The notes beneath the pieces were generated by a model. That model saw only the letters and a program-made list of their open reading frames with translations. It ran no database searches and was not told the DNA's origin. Shown here piece after piece: positions 17,276 through 26,562 of a stretch of 64,000 nucleotides of DNA. Each line of letters begins with the position of its first letter. Position 1 is the first letter of the stretch. Source of the stretch: CAWDXG01 sp963822115 (GTDB taxonomy: Bacteria; Myxococcota_A; Polyangia; Polyangiales; Polyangiaceae); contig CAWGGM010000021.1 of the NCBI GenBank assembly GCA_963822115.1, forward strand, positions 372,001 to 436,000, written 5' to 3'. A program made the position numbers and the translations under genes.

Positions 17276-18718
17276 ATGAAGACCCCGACGCTCGTCGCGC
17301 TGTCGCTGACTGTTCTGGCGGCGGGTTGTGGCGGGGGCGCGACTCCGGTCGCAGCCCGTCCCCCGACCCCGCCCCACGCACGACCCGCGGCGCCGCCGCC
17401 TCGAAAAGCGGCAGTCGAACCCAAGCGAGAACGGAAGCCCGACGCAGCCGACAAGGTGGTCGCGCGGGCCCTGGTCACGGTGTCACGGCTGCGGCAGCTG
17501 CCTGCCAAGGGCCCGGTGCGCGGTCGGATCATCAGCCGCGAAGAGATGGTCGAGAAGGTGCGCCAGGACGTCCAGAGCGAAGTTCCGCCGGACGCGATGA
17601 CGGGGCAGGCGGAGATGCTGTTCGCGCTCGGCACGGTTCCGCCCGACTTCAACTACGAGGGCAGCCTCATGGATCTCATGACTGCCCAGCTGGCGGGCTT
17701 CTACGAGCCGAAGGACAAGACCATGTATCTGTCCGCGGATCTCGGACCGACCGAGCGCAAGATGACGCTGGATCACGAGCTCGTGCACGCGCTCCAGGAT
17801 CAGTACTTCGATCTCGGCAAGCGTCTCGACTACCGCGTCGATGCCTCCGACGAGCAGAGTGCTGTGCACGCGCTCGCGGAGGGTGGCGCGACGAGTGCGA
17901 TGCTCGACGCGATGCTCGCTCCCAAGGGGAAGCGCGCAACCGACCTTCCCGACGGCGCCGTGGGAGTCGAAGCCCGCGCTTCTATCGAGCTCTCGCCGGC
18001 GGCGGCCAAGGTGCCCGACATCCTGAAGCGCTCGATCGTGTCCGCCTACACGGACGGTCTGCGCCTGGTGCACTGGGCGCGGCGGAGAGGGGGTTGGGCT
18101 GCCGTCGACGCACTGTGGGCGCATCCGCCCACCACGACCGAGCAGCTGCTGCATCCCGAAAAGCTGCTTGCCCACGAAGTGGGCGACGCGATCCCGGTGC
18201 CGGTGGCGGACCCCGCGGGCCCGTCGCACGTCCTGTATCACGACATCGAAGGCGAGCAGTCGGTGCGACTGGTGTTCGAGGGCTGGATGCCGCGCGGCAA
18301 GGCCGTGCAGGCGGCGAGCGGATGGAACGGGGATCGCGTGGCTGTGTTCCGCGACGGAGCGCGCGTCGCGTTCGCCTGGCACCTACGCTACGACGCCGAG
18401 CCCGGGGCACGGCGCGCGCTCGAGGCGTTTGCACGCGGCGTTCTGGCGGCGGCTCGTGCCGACCGCACCGGCCAGTCCGATCCGGTGTTCATCGGGCCCA
18501 AAGCCGCGCACTCGGCGTCGAAGAACGGGCAGGTGTGTCGGGCGCGTCGACAGGCCGGGCCGTTTGCCGTGGTCCGCCAGGGACGCGATCTCGCAGTCGT
18601 GGCTGGGCCGTATCTGCGCAACCAGCAGGGTCCGGCGTCCGATGGGACCTGCGCTGCGGCGCTGAAGTGGGCGCGGGTGGTGGCGGCCCAGGCAGCCAAG
18701 AGCCCAGGTCGTCACTGA
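17276..18718 (+). CDS. Putative zinc metallopeptidase lipoprotein (HExxH)
   Basis: 480 residues. The lipobox LAAGC follows an N-terminal hydrophobic segment, then a Pro-rich linker of about 40 residues. HELVH at residues 167-171, in the context DHELVHALQDQ, is a gluzincin-like HExxH zinc motif. A Glu in ALAEGGATSAM about 40 residues later is in place to be the third ligand. The C-terminal 250 residues have no motif I know. It is probably an envelope-anchored peptidase or peptidase-derived protein. It lies 63 bases after rpe on the same strand. No paralogous family name can be given with confidence. Confidence 0.75.
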   Translation: MKTPTLVALSLTVLAAGCGGGATPVAARPPTPPHARPAAPPPRKAAVEPKRERKPDAADKVVARALVTVSRLRQLPAKGPVRGRIISREEMVEKVRQDVQSEVPPDAMTGQAEMLFALGTVPPDFNYEGSLMDLMTAQLAGFYEPKDKTMYLSADLGPTERKMTLDHELVHALQDQYFDLGKRLDYRVDASDEQSAVHALAEGGATSAMLDAMLAPKGKRATDLPDGAVGVEARASIELSPAAAKVPDILKRSIVSAYTDGLRLVHWARRRGGWAAVDALWAHPPTTTEQLLHPEKLLAHEVGDAIPVPVADPAGPSHVLYHDIEGEQSVRLVFEGWMPRGKAVQAASGWNGDRVAVFRDGARVAFAWHLRYDAEPGARRALEAFARGVLAAARADRTGQSDPVFIGPKAAHSASKNGQVCRARRQAGPFAVVRQGRDLAVVAGPYLRNQQGPASDGTCAAALKWARVVAAQAAKSPGRH

Positions 18719-18780
18719 CCCGTCAGGTCGTCTACGACTCTGTCTCGACGGTACGTTCTCCCGCGTTTCCGTTGACGTTT

Positions 18781-18811
18781 GCCATGGCACAGAACGTGCT
18801 TGTGCCTTGGC
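18781..18811. promoter_or_regulatory. Sigma-54-like promoter inside an imperfect inverted repeat
   Basis: TGGCACAGAACGTGCT at 18785-18800 fits the -24/-12 consensus (TGGCAC, then GC ten bases after the GG, then W). It would place the transcript start near 18811, giving a leader of about 60 bases for the gene at 18873. The same bases lie in an inverted repeat with arms GCCATGGCACA and TGTGCCTTGGC (one mismatch, 9-base loop), which could instead be an operator or a weak terminator for the preceding gene. Confidence 0.5.
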
Positions 18812-18872
18812 ATGATTTCGGCGAGCAGTCTGAAAGAGATTCGCGCGCCGAACGTTAAGTGGATCGAGAGAC

Positions 18873-19409
18873 ATGAGCCGTAGAGCCCAACCCCAGAAGC
18901 GTCGCCCGCGCATTGCAGCTGGAAAAGCCGCTGTATCCGTCGCTACGGGCGCCTCCTGGCTGGCTCTGGTCGCGGCCACGACCCTCGGTCTGGGGCAGGT
19001 CGGGCGCGTGCGCGCCGAGATCTCGGCCGACCAGCTTGCGGTGGATGACGGTGACGCCGGGCAGGCCTACCGCCTGATCGTGCAGTCGTACTCCCCCGAG
19101 GCGGTGGGGGCCGACCATCTACCTGGCGAACATGCGCGCCCGCTGGCTTCCACCCAGCGAGCCATCACGCCAGAGGAGCTGCAGCGCGGCGTCGCCGTGG
19201 ACATCGTGCAGATCAGCGACGACGCGGAGCCCATCGAGGCTGCGCCGATCGTCGTCGCCTGGATCGAGCGCGGGCAGCCTGATCTGGATTTCGACGGCCT
19301 CGAGGCACGTCCGCGCGCCGACACCTTCTACGGCGTGGGGCGCTCGTCGTTGCCCGAGCTCGATCCCGGCAACCCAGCCCGCGTAGTGCTCAAGCGCCAT
19401 AGCGCTTGA
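18873..19409 (+). CDS. Hypothetical secreted or membrane-anchored protein
   Basis: 178 residues, family unknown. A basic N-terminus (RRAQPQKRRPRIAAGK) precedes one hydrophobic helix (about 27-45), either a long signal peptide or an N-terminal anchor. The remainder is an acidic soluble domain with no Cys, containing AVDIVQISDDAEPIEAAPIVVAWIE, and ending in basic VLKRHSA. It is monocistronic. The sigma-54-like element sits at a suitable distance upstream, so expression may need an enhancer-binding activator. Confidence 0.72.
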   Translation: MSRRAQPQKRRPRIAAGKAAVSVATGASWLALVAATTLGLGQVGRVRAEISADQLAVDDGDAGQAYRLIVQSYSPEAVGADHLPGEHARPLASTQRAITPEELQRGVAVDIVQISDDAEPIEAAPIVVAWIERGQPDLDFDGLEARPRADTFYGVGRSSLPELDPGNPARVVLKRHSA

Positions 19410-19481
19410 GGCTTGTTACGCGTACCGCGCATCCCGGAGGTGGTCCCTTCTGGGGTGCAATTTGTGCGCGGGTCGGCTGGT

Positions 19482-19513
19482 TTATCAACACCCTGAGAAA
19501 TAGCTGTGGATGA
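19482..19513. other. Pair of DnaA-box-like 9-mers between convergent genes
   Basis: TTATCAACA (19482-19490) and, in the opposite orientation, TGTGGATGA (19505-19513) each differ by one base from the DnaA box TTATCCACA, 14 bases apart. The surrounding 269 bases between two convergent genes are less GC-rich than average. Two boxes alone do not make an origin, and dnaA, dnaN and gyrB are not here. Confidence 0.25.
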
Positions 19514-19645
19514 GTGCACTGCGCAATTATGGCGTTTGCTACAGGACTGTGCGCAGGGCGCTCCAGCTCATGGCAGATTGACACACCGGGTGTCCCGCAT
19601 GTGACACTCTGCACCTGGGGAAACCCTGGGGATTGGCCCTTTCTG

Positions 19646-19665
19646 CCGGGTCGATATTGACCCGG
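19646..19665. terminator. Stem-loop just past the tgpA stop
   Basis: CCGGGTC and GACCCGG form a perfect 7-bp stem around the loop GATATT, 13 bases beyond the tgpA stop codon and between convergent genes. A terminator for the moxR-DUF58-tgpA operon is likely. A clear T-tract is absent. Confidence 0.45.
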
Positions 19666-19678
19666 GAACGGCGCCCAC

Positions 19679-21842
19679 TCAGGCTGCCTGCCGCCCCTGC
19701 GGGCGCTCGCGCGTTGCCTGGCGGAGCAGTTTCACGCGCCGGCTGAAGTCCCGGCGCGCAGCGTCGTCCATGGGCTGGCCGCCAAAGCGCGCCTCGACGT
19801 AGCGCTCGGTGAGGGAGAGCACCTCCGGTCCGATGGGATGGCCCATCTCGACCAGAGCCTTCGCGTGCGACAGAGGCGGTGTGCTGGCGGGGCGGATGAC
19901 TCCGTGGACCGCCATGGCGTCCTCGAGCGATCGGTAGAGCTTCACGACCTGCAGCGTCGCTACCTCGGTGGGAGTGCCGCGCCGGGTTGCGTGCGGCTTG
20001 CCGCGTCGTTGGCGTCGGAGCCACATCACTCCGCCGATCACGAGCACCAGCCCCAGGAACAGCGCCACCAAGCGGCGTGGCGAAGCGAGGGTTCTGATCA
20101 CTCCGCCGGGACCGTGGAGCATCGAATAGCGGCTCCGGACACTGTGGAACAGCTGCACCTGTTGCTTCAGGTCGTAGCCGACGACGTGACGGTTCCAGCG
20201 CTGCGCGGTTGCCTCGATGAAGTCGCGCACGAATGCCAGCAAGCCGGTGACATCGCTTTGCGGGGCCGCGTCGGACGGCGGCGTCGGATCGAAGCGTGTC
20301 CAGCCCTTCTTGTCGAAATAGACCTCGACCCAGGAGTGCGCGTCGCCCTGCCTTACGGCGTAGTAGTGCCCGAACCTGTTGTAGGTGCCGCCGATGAAGC
20401 CCGTGACGTTGCGCGTCGGGACGCCGAGCGTACGCAACATGATGGCCATCGCCGTCGAGTAGAACTCGCAGTGTCCACGCTTGCTGTTGAACAGGAAGTC
20501 GTCGAGTGGGTGGGCTGCGGCGCCGGAGGGCGAGTCCAGGTCATACTTGTAGTCGTGTCGCAGGTGGTGCTCGATGAGCTCCGCCTGTCGCACGGGATTG
20601 GTGGTGGAGCCCACCCAATGCCGCGCCAGTTCCGCGATGCGCTGCGGCATCTTTGCGGGAACTTCGAGGTAGCGCATGCGGTCATTGGCAGAAAGCGGCG
20701 TCGGCTTGCGATGGCCGGTGCCGTCGAGGAACACGTCGTAGCGGATGCCGCGCTCTTCAGTGCTCGCGTACTTGTATTCGCCTTCCGGGCCTTTGTAGAT
20801 GGTCGGCAGTCTGCCCAGTAGCGGGGTACCGCGCGGCAACAGCTTGATAGCGACCGCGTGGGAGGGCAGAAAGAGCACCGGCGGATCGATGGGCTCCAGG
20901 TCGATCGTCATCATGCGGTCGTGACCGGGATTGCCGAAGCGACGTATCCGCACGTTGGTGCCGAGACGATCGGCTTTCACCCGTTCGGTGATCGTTCGAG
21001 ACCAGCTGGTTCCGTCGTAGCGGTCGAAGGCCGTGCCTCTCAGATACAAGGCCAGTCGCTCTGGAGGATGCTCGGGGAGCTTCGGATACTCGACGCGCAT
21101 CGCTATCGTCGGATCGCTGCGGAGCTTGCCTACGCCTCCTGAGATCGACCTTGTCCGAGAAGCCGATCATGCGCTCCGGACGCGAATGGTTGAGCAGCAA
21201 CAGCGATAGACCCACCCGCGGGAACAGTACGAACAGCAGCGCGGTGAAGATGAAGATGGGAACCGACAGAAGGCACGTGAATGCCAGAAACTGCTTCCCG
21301 ATCACGCGCCGGCTGCGCAGGATGCGCGGCACGTCGACAGGAAGCCCCGTGCGGTCGCGTGCGCCCTGGCGGTAGTTGCCTTCGACCTCGCGACGCAGAT
21401 GGCTGAGCACAAGGGCGCCGGGAGCGACAATCAAGAAGCCGACGAAGCACAGCGCGTAGGCCAGGCCGCCTCCCAGAACGGTTCCAGCGATCAGATGCAG
21501 CAGGGCGAGCACGATCACCTGCTGGTCGTGCGCTGCGCCACGTCGGGTCGCCAGGCGCACGACCTGCAATGCTGCGGCGAATTCCACGGCCAGCACCAGC
21601 ACGCCCGCGCCGGTGAACAGCCGCCCGATCTGGACCACGAGCAGCACGATCGGCGACAGCACGGCGAACTGCCTGAGAGCGGGCTTCTCCTGCCAGCGCT
21701 CGGGAACGGCGAGTGCCAGTGCCAGCGATACCATCAACGACGCGCTCACCCAGCGACCGAGCTCGCCGCTTGTCACGAGCGCCAGCAGGCCGAGAGTGGC
21801 CAGAGCGTCGGTCATCAGCCGATGGATGAGGCCGAATCTCAC
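19679..21842 (-). CDS. TgpA-like membrane transglutaminase (single-base frameshift)
   Basis: A DUF3488/transglutaminase/DUF4129 protein. The first 200 or so residues are multiple membrane helices. The transglutaminase core has the triad Cys in GHCEFYSTAMA, His in DAHSWVEVYF and Asp in WTRFDPTPP. One more membrane helix then leads to a C-terminal cytoplasmic region. The frame breaks at about 21140, after SDKVDL. Dropping one base gives an uninterrupted protein of about 720 residues continuing GGVGKLRSDPTIAMRVE. The GTG 21842 start overlaps the DUF58 stop (GTGA). This is the third gene of the common moxR-DUF58-tgpA set. Confidence 0.87.
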
Positions 21843-22963
21843 GAGGCACCTTGCGGCACAGCGGACTTGCTGTCGTAGCGAGGCTTGGGCAGCGGACGGT
21901 GCGTGCCGGGTTCTGCGGCGGCCGGGGCGTCCGGGCCCGTGGGTGACGCCTGCAGCAGCGCCAGGAATCTGAGCAGCGGATCGGCGCCGACCGTCGCGTC
22001 GGCGCGGGCGCGTTCACCGCGTGTCGTGGTCAGCGTGACAGCGTCGCCGCGCTTGAGGTGGGCGACCGCGCGGGACGCGACGTCGCGGATGCGGCGCTCG
22101 AAGCGTGCCGACCAGTTCTCGTCCGGACTCTGGCCGGGGTAGCGGTTGTCGACGTTGAACATGACGTCGCGGCGCGTCTCTCTCGCGCGCTCGCGGAGCA
22201 CGAACTGATTGGCCACCGTGCTCTTGCGCCAGTAGATGTCTCGCGGATCGTCACCGTCGCGCATGGGGCGCACGCCGACTATCTCGTCGCCGTGGCCGCG
22301 ACCCAGAGCGCCGTCGCCGCCTAGTCGCAGCCCGGGCTGCTCGGGCGGTAGGCGTACCGGGTCGACGGCGGGGTAGATGATCAGGTCGCCGTCCGCCGCG
22401 AGCTCGCGCGACTTTTCGAACAGTCCAAAGGGAAAGCGCGTGGCGATGCGGAAGCCGATGTGGCGGTCGCGACCGCGGCGCGCAGGAGTACGTCTATACG
22501 CTGCAACCTGCGCCGAGCGCGGACTGATCTTCAGAAAGAAGCAGCGCTTGTCCGCGGGTTGGCCCGCCCGGAGATCCTCGATCTCGATGGCGTACGACGG
22601 CGCCCGCTTCTTGTGGTTGTAGACCTCGATTTCGACCAGGTGCGGGCGGCCAACCTGTGCCCGTGGCGGAAGGCGGCGGATGACGGTGAGGCTGCGCAGG
22701 CTCAGATCGCTCATCACGCCGGAAACGACGATCAGCGAGAGGAGCAAGCCAAGCAGAAGATAGAGCAGGTTGTTGCCGGTATTGATGGCGGCGAAGCCGA
22801 CGCCGATCGTGATGCCGATGAAGTACTTGCCCTCGCGGGTGATCTTCAGCTTGCGCGGGGGGCGGAGTCGACGGCGCAGCCGACCGAACCAGTTTGCCGC
22901 TGGTGGATGGCGATCCAGTGGCTTCTGGCGGCGCGGATGGACGGCGACTCGTACCGCAGGCAC
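21839..22963 (-). CDS. DUF58 domain protein
   Basis: 374 residues. Two membrane helices are near the N-terminus (about 45-85), followed by a long soluble region with the DUF58 signature GDDPRDIYWRKSTVANQFVLRE. DUF58 proteins have a VWA-like fold and nearly always sit between a MoxR ATPase and a transglutaminase, as here. They are thought to act in assembly or cofactor loading of envelope complexes. The first start in the open frame is GTG 22963, 10 bases after the MoxR stop. The C-terminal tail is basic and Pro-rich. Confidence 0.9.
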   Translation of the reverse strand: MPAVRVAVHPRRQKPLDRHPPAANWFGRLRRRLRPPRKLKITREGKYFIGITIGVGFAAINTGNNLLYLLLGLLLSLIVVSGVMSDLSLRSLTVIRRLPPRAQVGRPHLVEIEVYNHKKRAPSYAIEIEDLRAGQPADKRCFFLKISPRSAQVAAYRRTPARRGRDRHIGFRIATRFPFGLFEKSRELAADGDLIIYPAVDPVRLPPEQPGLRLGGDGALGRGHGDEIVGVRPMRDGDDPRDIYWRKSTVANQFVLRERARETRRDVMFNVDNRYPGQSPDENWSARFERRIRDVASRAVAHLKRGDAVTLTTTRGERARADATVGADPLLRFLALLQASPTGPDAPAAAEPGTHRPLPKPRYDSKSAVPQGAS

Positions 22964-22973
22964 GGCGCGGCTC

Positions 22974-23948
22974 TCACAAGGGGACGGGGACGCGTGCCAC
23001 GACGTCGCGTACCGCGGTTTCGGCTTCTTCGCGGCTCGGAACGTAGCCTTCCGCGTGCGCGGCTAGACGCACCCGGTGCGCCAGGAGCGGGATGGCGAGG
23101 TCGTGGATGTCGTCTGCGATGCAGAAGCGTCGCCCCTGCAAGAGCGCACGGGCACGCGCGGCGCGCGAGAGGTTCATGCCCGCGCGGGTGGAGGCGCCGA
23201 GCGCGAGCGCCGGGGTGGTGCGGGTCGCGGAGATGAGCGCCTGGAGGTAGGTGCCGAGTGACGCGTCGATAGAGACCCGGTCGACGTCGCGCTGCAGTGC
23301 GACCAGGGACTGTGGGTCGAGAACGACGGGGACATGCTCGACCCGGTCGGCTTCCGGTTCGAGCATCAAACGCGTCTCGACGTGGGCCGGCGGGTAGCCG
23401 ATGCGGATTCGCACCATGAAGCGATCGAGCTGTGACTCGGGCAACGGAAACGTGCCGGTGAAGTCCTGGGGGTTCTGCGTCGCGATGACCAGAAAGGGCT
23501 CGGGCAGGGGAATGCTCTTGCCGTCGAGCGACACCTGACCGTCGTTCATCGCCTCGAGCAGCGCGGATTGGGTACGCGGGCTGGCGCGGTTGATCTCGTC
23601 GGCCAGGAGGATGTTGCTGAAGATGGGCCCGTGCCGCAGTACGAAGTCGCCGCTGCGTTGGTCGTAGACGGACACGCCGAGCACATCACTCGGGAGCAGG
23701 TCGCTCGTGAACTGCACGCGGCGCATCTCGCCACCGACCGCCTTGGCCAGGCCGCGCGCAAGGGTCGTCTTGCCAACGCCGGGCACGTCCTCGATGAGGA
23801 CATGACCGCGGGCGAGCAGTGCTACCAGCGCGAGCTCGACGGCTTCTGGCTTGCCTTCAAGGGCGCCTTCGACCGCGCGTCGAAGCTCGACGAGGCGTTC
23901 GATGCGTTCGGCGTCGACCGCGACGGCAGACGAGGACATTGTGGGCAT
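22974..23948 (-). CDS. MoxR-family AAA+ ATPase
   Basis: A chaperone-like ATPase, 324 residues from ATG 23948. Walker A is EDVPGVGKTT, Walker B LADEINRASP, sensor 1 VIATQNPQDFTGTFPLPESQLDRF, and the lid domain carries GASTRAGMNL, all hallmark MoxR sequences. ATG 23939 is an alternative start three codons in. It leads the operon moxR-DUF58-tgpA, with a 10-base gap to the next gene. Confidence 0.95.
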   Translation of the reverse strand: MPTMSSSAVAVDAERIERLVELRRAVEGALEGKPEAVELALVALLARGHVLIEDVPGVGKTTLARGLAKAVGGEMRRVQFTSDLLPSDVLGVSVYDQRSGDFVLRHGPIFSNILLADEINRASPRTQSALLEAMNDGQVSLDGKSIPLPEPFLVIATQNPQDFTGTFPLPESQLDRFMVRIRIGYPPAHVETRLMLEPEADRVEHVPVVLDPQSLVALQRDVDRVSIDASLGTYLQALISATRTTPALALGASTRAGMNLSRAARARALLQGRRFCIADDIHDLAIPLLAHRVRLAAHAEGYVPSREEAETAVRDVVARVPVPL

Positions 23949-24045
23949 CGTAGCATGGCGCCGGAGCGTGTCTTCTCGGGGGGGCCGCCGAATTCGGGTG
24001 TTGGTTGGTGATCGGCTTGCGGGCCAGGCGGAGGGCGCGGCCAGC

Positions 24046-24723
24046 ATGGCCGTGCTGTGCTATCGAGGGCGCGTGGAACTGAACGGGCGCATAGAGCATA
24101 TCGACGTGCGGGGTGTCACCCGTTTGTTCGGGGCCACGCCCGCGCTCAGGGGAGTCAGCGTCCGTTTCCAGGCAGGGACGATCACTTTCCTGGAAGGCCC
24201 GAACGGTGCGGGAAAGAGCACGCTGCTCGCGGTAGTAGGCACCGTGCTGCGGCCGACTTCAGGGTCGGTGGTGTACGCGCCGGTCGGTGACGACGTCGAG
24301 CAGGTCAGGCCCCACATCGGCTGGGTTGCTCATGACAGCCACTGCTACCGCGAGCTGACCGCTCGCCAGAACGTGGAGCTCGCCGGGCGCCTGTACGGCG
24401 TCGACGGACGCGAGGCGTGGGAGCGCGTCTCCAAGCGCGTGGCGATCGAGCAGTTGGAGGAGCGGGCGGTCGGCACGCTATCGCGGGGTCAGCGTCAGCG
24501 CGTGGCTCTAGGCCGGGCGCTTGTGCATGATCCGTCTGTACTTCTGCTGGATGAGCCGTGGGCGGGGCTCGACGCTGCCAGCGCGGAGCGGCTGGAGCAG
24601 GTGCTCATCGAGGAGCGGGACCGCGGGGTGATGGTCATCGTGGTGAGCCATTCGAGCGACCTTGCGGCGCGGCTCGCCGGCGTTCGCGTGCGTCTGGTCG
24701 GCGGGCGTATCAAGGCGTCGTAG
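24046..24723 (+). CDS. Orphan ABC transporter ATPase (CcmA-like)
   Basis: A nucleotide-binding subunit of 225 residues. Walker A is GPNGAGKST, the Q-loop region WVAHDSHCYRELT, signature LSRGQRQRVALGRAL, Walker B VLLLDEPWAGLD, and the switch His lies in VVSHSSDL. The size and the LSRGQRQR signature resemble CcmA of haem/c-type cytochrome maturation systems. No CcmB, CcmC or other permease is adjacent, and the next gene converges, so the partner must lie elsewhere. ATG 24046 has GGAGGG upstream. GTG 24073 is possible. Confidence 0.85.
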   Translation: MAVLCYRGRVELNGRIEHIDVRGVTRLFGATPALRGVSVRFQAGTITFLEGPNGAGKSTLLAVVGTVLRPTSGSVVYAPVGDDVEQVRPHIGWVAHDSHCYRELTARQNVELAGRLYGVDGREAWERVSKRVAIEQLEERAVGTLSRGQRQRVALGRALVHDPSVLLLDEPWAGLDAASAERLEQVLIEERDRGVMVIVVSHSSDLAARLAGVRVRLVGGRIKAS

Positions 24724-25399
24724 ACCGGCGGGCACCGAGCAGCGGCTCGAGTAGCTTGTCGGCGGGTTCGTCCGGGCCGAGGGCGAGCACGGTGTCCGCT
24801 ACGCCCAGCCGGAGCAGTTCGGGGGCGTTCGTGCCTGTCGAAGCGTCGGGCGCCCTCGCTTGCGTGAGGACGACCAGGCTGGGCGCGAGCGCGCGACTGC
24901 GGAGTGCGGCAATCGTGGCGGATGCATCGTGGAGCACTCCAAGCGAGTCCGGGGCCACAAGCAGGACGGCGTCGGGAGACAGGGTGTTCGCGAGGTCGCT
25001 GTTCGTGAATCGGTCGCTCAGGGGGGTGAACGCGCCGCCTGCCGTCTCCAGCAGCAACCACGCGGTTGTAGTGTATTGTAGTGCAGTGCGGCTAACCCAG
25101 TCGCTTATGCGCTCCGGGTCGATTGTTACGTTGGCGCGGCGTGCGGCCAAGTGCGGCGAGATCGGGTCGGGGAAGGCGTACAGGGGGTGCGGGCGTGGAG
25201 GCGGGCCCGACATGACAGCTTCGAGCTGTGCGCAGTCGCTCCGGGGCGGGGGTGCGTCGGTGGTCGGGGTGATGCCGGTTTCGATTGGCTTCGCCGCAGC
25301 CGCCGGCAGTCCACGCCTGAGCAGAGCTCGCAGCAGCGCCGTGGTCACGTAGGTCTTGCCGACCTCCGTGCCGGTTCCAAGGATCACGACTCGGGGCAT
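24710..25399 (-). CDS. bioD: Dethiobiotin synthetase
   Basis: ATP-dependent carboxylation of 7,8-diaminononanoate to dethiobiotin. It has 229 residues. The P-loop is GTGTEVGKT near the N-terminus, followed by the substrate region KPIETG and the LLLETAGGAFTPLSD Mg/phosphate loop. Its start lies inside the end of bioF (16-base overlap in a different frame), so the two are translated as a unit. It ends by overlapping the end of the convergent ABC gene. Confidence 0.93.
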   Translation of the reverse strand: MPRVVILGTGTEVGKTYVTTALLRALLRRGLPAAAAKPIETGITPTTDAPPPRSDCAQLEAVMSGPPPRPHPLYAFPDPISPHLAARRANVTIDPERISDWVSRTALQYTTTAWLLLETAGGAFTPLSDRFTNSDLANTLSPDAVLLVAPDSLGVLHDASATIAALRSRALAPSLVVLTQARAPDASTGTNAPELLRLGVADTVLALGPDEPADKLLEPLLGARRSTTP

Positions 25400-26562
25400 G
25401 ACGGGGCGGTGATCGCGGACAGGGTCCGGACGAGGTCGTCTATCTGGTGCGTGTCGAGCGTGGCGTCGAGGGTCACGCGCAAGCGGGCCGTCCCCTTCGG
25501 CACGGTCGGGGGGCGGATAGCCCGCGTCTGGAATCCACGGTTCCGCATTGCTTCGGCGGCCTCGAGGGCGGCGGTGTTGGAGCCGAGGATGATCGGAACA
25601 ATGGGGCCGTGGCTCCGCGGGTCTACGGGGACTCGCGCTTCGTGCAGGCCAGCGCGTACCCGCCGGCACGTATCGAAGAGGCGGTTCCGCTCGGGGTCGG
25701 CCGCGCGTGCGCGGCGCACCTGGGCGCGGGTGAGGCTGACGAGGTGCGGAGAGGGAGCCGTGGAGAACACCAGGCTACGGGCCCGATTCCAGAGAAAGAG
25801 GCGCAGGTCCTCTGTGCCTGCGACGAAGGCGCCCTGTGCGCCGACAGCCTTTCCGAGGGTGCCGACGACCACGTCCGCGTGGACTCCCTCGACGTTGGCG
25901 AGGCCCGAGCCGGCAGGTCCGAACACACCAAGAGCGTGGGCTTCGTCCAGGATTAGCGAGGCGTTGTGCTCGCGGCAGAGTTCGGTGAGCGCCGTCAGGT
26001 CGGGGCTGTCACCGTCCATGCTGAAGTAGCTCTCGGTGACGACCCAGCGATGGCCGGGGTCTGTGGGCCGTGCGAGCTGTTTCGCTAGATCGCCCAGGTC
26101 GCAGTGGGCGTAGACGGCGGTGCGGGCCCGCGAAAGCCGGCAACCGTCGATGATCGAGGCATGGTTGAGAGCGTCGGAAAGGATCACATCGCCTGGCCCC
26201 GCCAGGGCAGCGATGGTGCCGACATTCGCGGCGTAGCCCGTGCTGAACAGTAGCGTAGTCGGGCGGGCGAGCCAGTCGGCGAGCTCGCGCTCGAGTGCCA
26301 CGTGCTCTGGATGGGTACCGAAAATGAGGCGGGAAGCGCCTGCGCCCGGGGGCAGGCTGGCGCTTCCCGCCAGGGTTTCACGTGAAACGCTACCGCGCGC
26401 GAGGCCCAGATAGTCGTTGGAGTAGAGGTCCACAGTCGCGCCTTGCGCGGCGCCACCGAGCGAACACGGCTCCGGCGCGTCCTGATCCGGATCGCGGAGC
26501 GCGCCGTCGTCTCTCAAGAGTTGAAGCCGGTGCGAAAGCAACGCCTGGAGATCGCGGGACAC
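25384..26562 (-). CDS. bioF: 8-amino-7-oxononanoate synthase
   Basis: A PLP-dependent condensation of pimeloyl-ACP and alanine, the first ring-forming precursor step of biotin. It has 392 residues. YSNDYLGLA is near the start. The PLP-contacting DEAHALGVFGPAG region is followed by the Schiff-base Lys in GTLGKAVGAQGAFVAG. The start is GTG 26562. Codons 59-63 contain a 14-base parS palindrome and use GTT and TCA, which are poor choices in this GC-rich gene. bioA and bioB are not in the window. Confidence 0.95.
   Translation of the reverse strand: MSRDLQALLSHRLQLLRDDGALRDPDQDAPEPCSLGGAAQGATVDLYSNDYLGLARGSVSRETLAGSASLPPGAGASRLIFGTHPEHVALERELADWLARPTTLLFSTGYAANVGTIAALAGPGDVILSDALNHASIIDGCRLSRARTAVYAHCDLGDLAKQLARPTDPGHRWVVTESYFSMDGDSPDLTALTELCREHNASLILDEAHALGVFGPAGSGLANVEGVHADVVVGTLGKAVGAQGAFVAGTEDLRLFLWNRARSLVFSTAPSPHLVSLTRAQVRRARAADPERNRLFDTCRRVRAGLHEARVPVDPRSHGPIVPIILGSNTAALEAAEAMRNRGFQTRAIRPPTVPKGTARLRVTLDATLDTHQIDDLVRTLSAITAPSCPES
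26374..26389. promoter_or_regulatory. parS (ParB-binding) site inside bioF
   Basis: GGTTTCACGTGAAACG contains the perfect 14-base palindrome GTTTCACGTGAAAC and differs from the widespread chromosomal parS consensus TGTTNCACGTGAAACA only at the two outermost bases. It is embedded in bioF codons 59-63. Confidence 0.8.

Noticed and set aside
16378..18858. An 826-codon open frame across rpe and the metallopeptidase gene
   Set aside because: It is the wrong-frame shadow of two supported genes. The composition is Arg-rich without recognisable domains.
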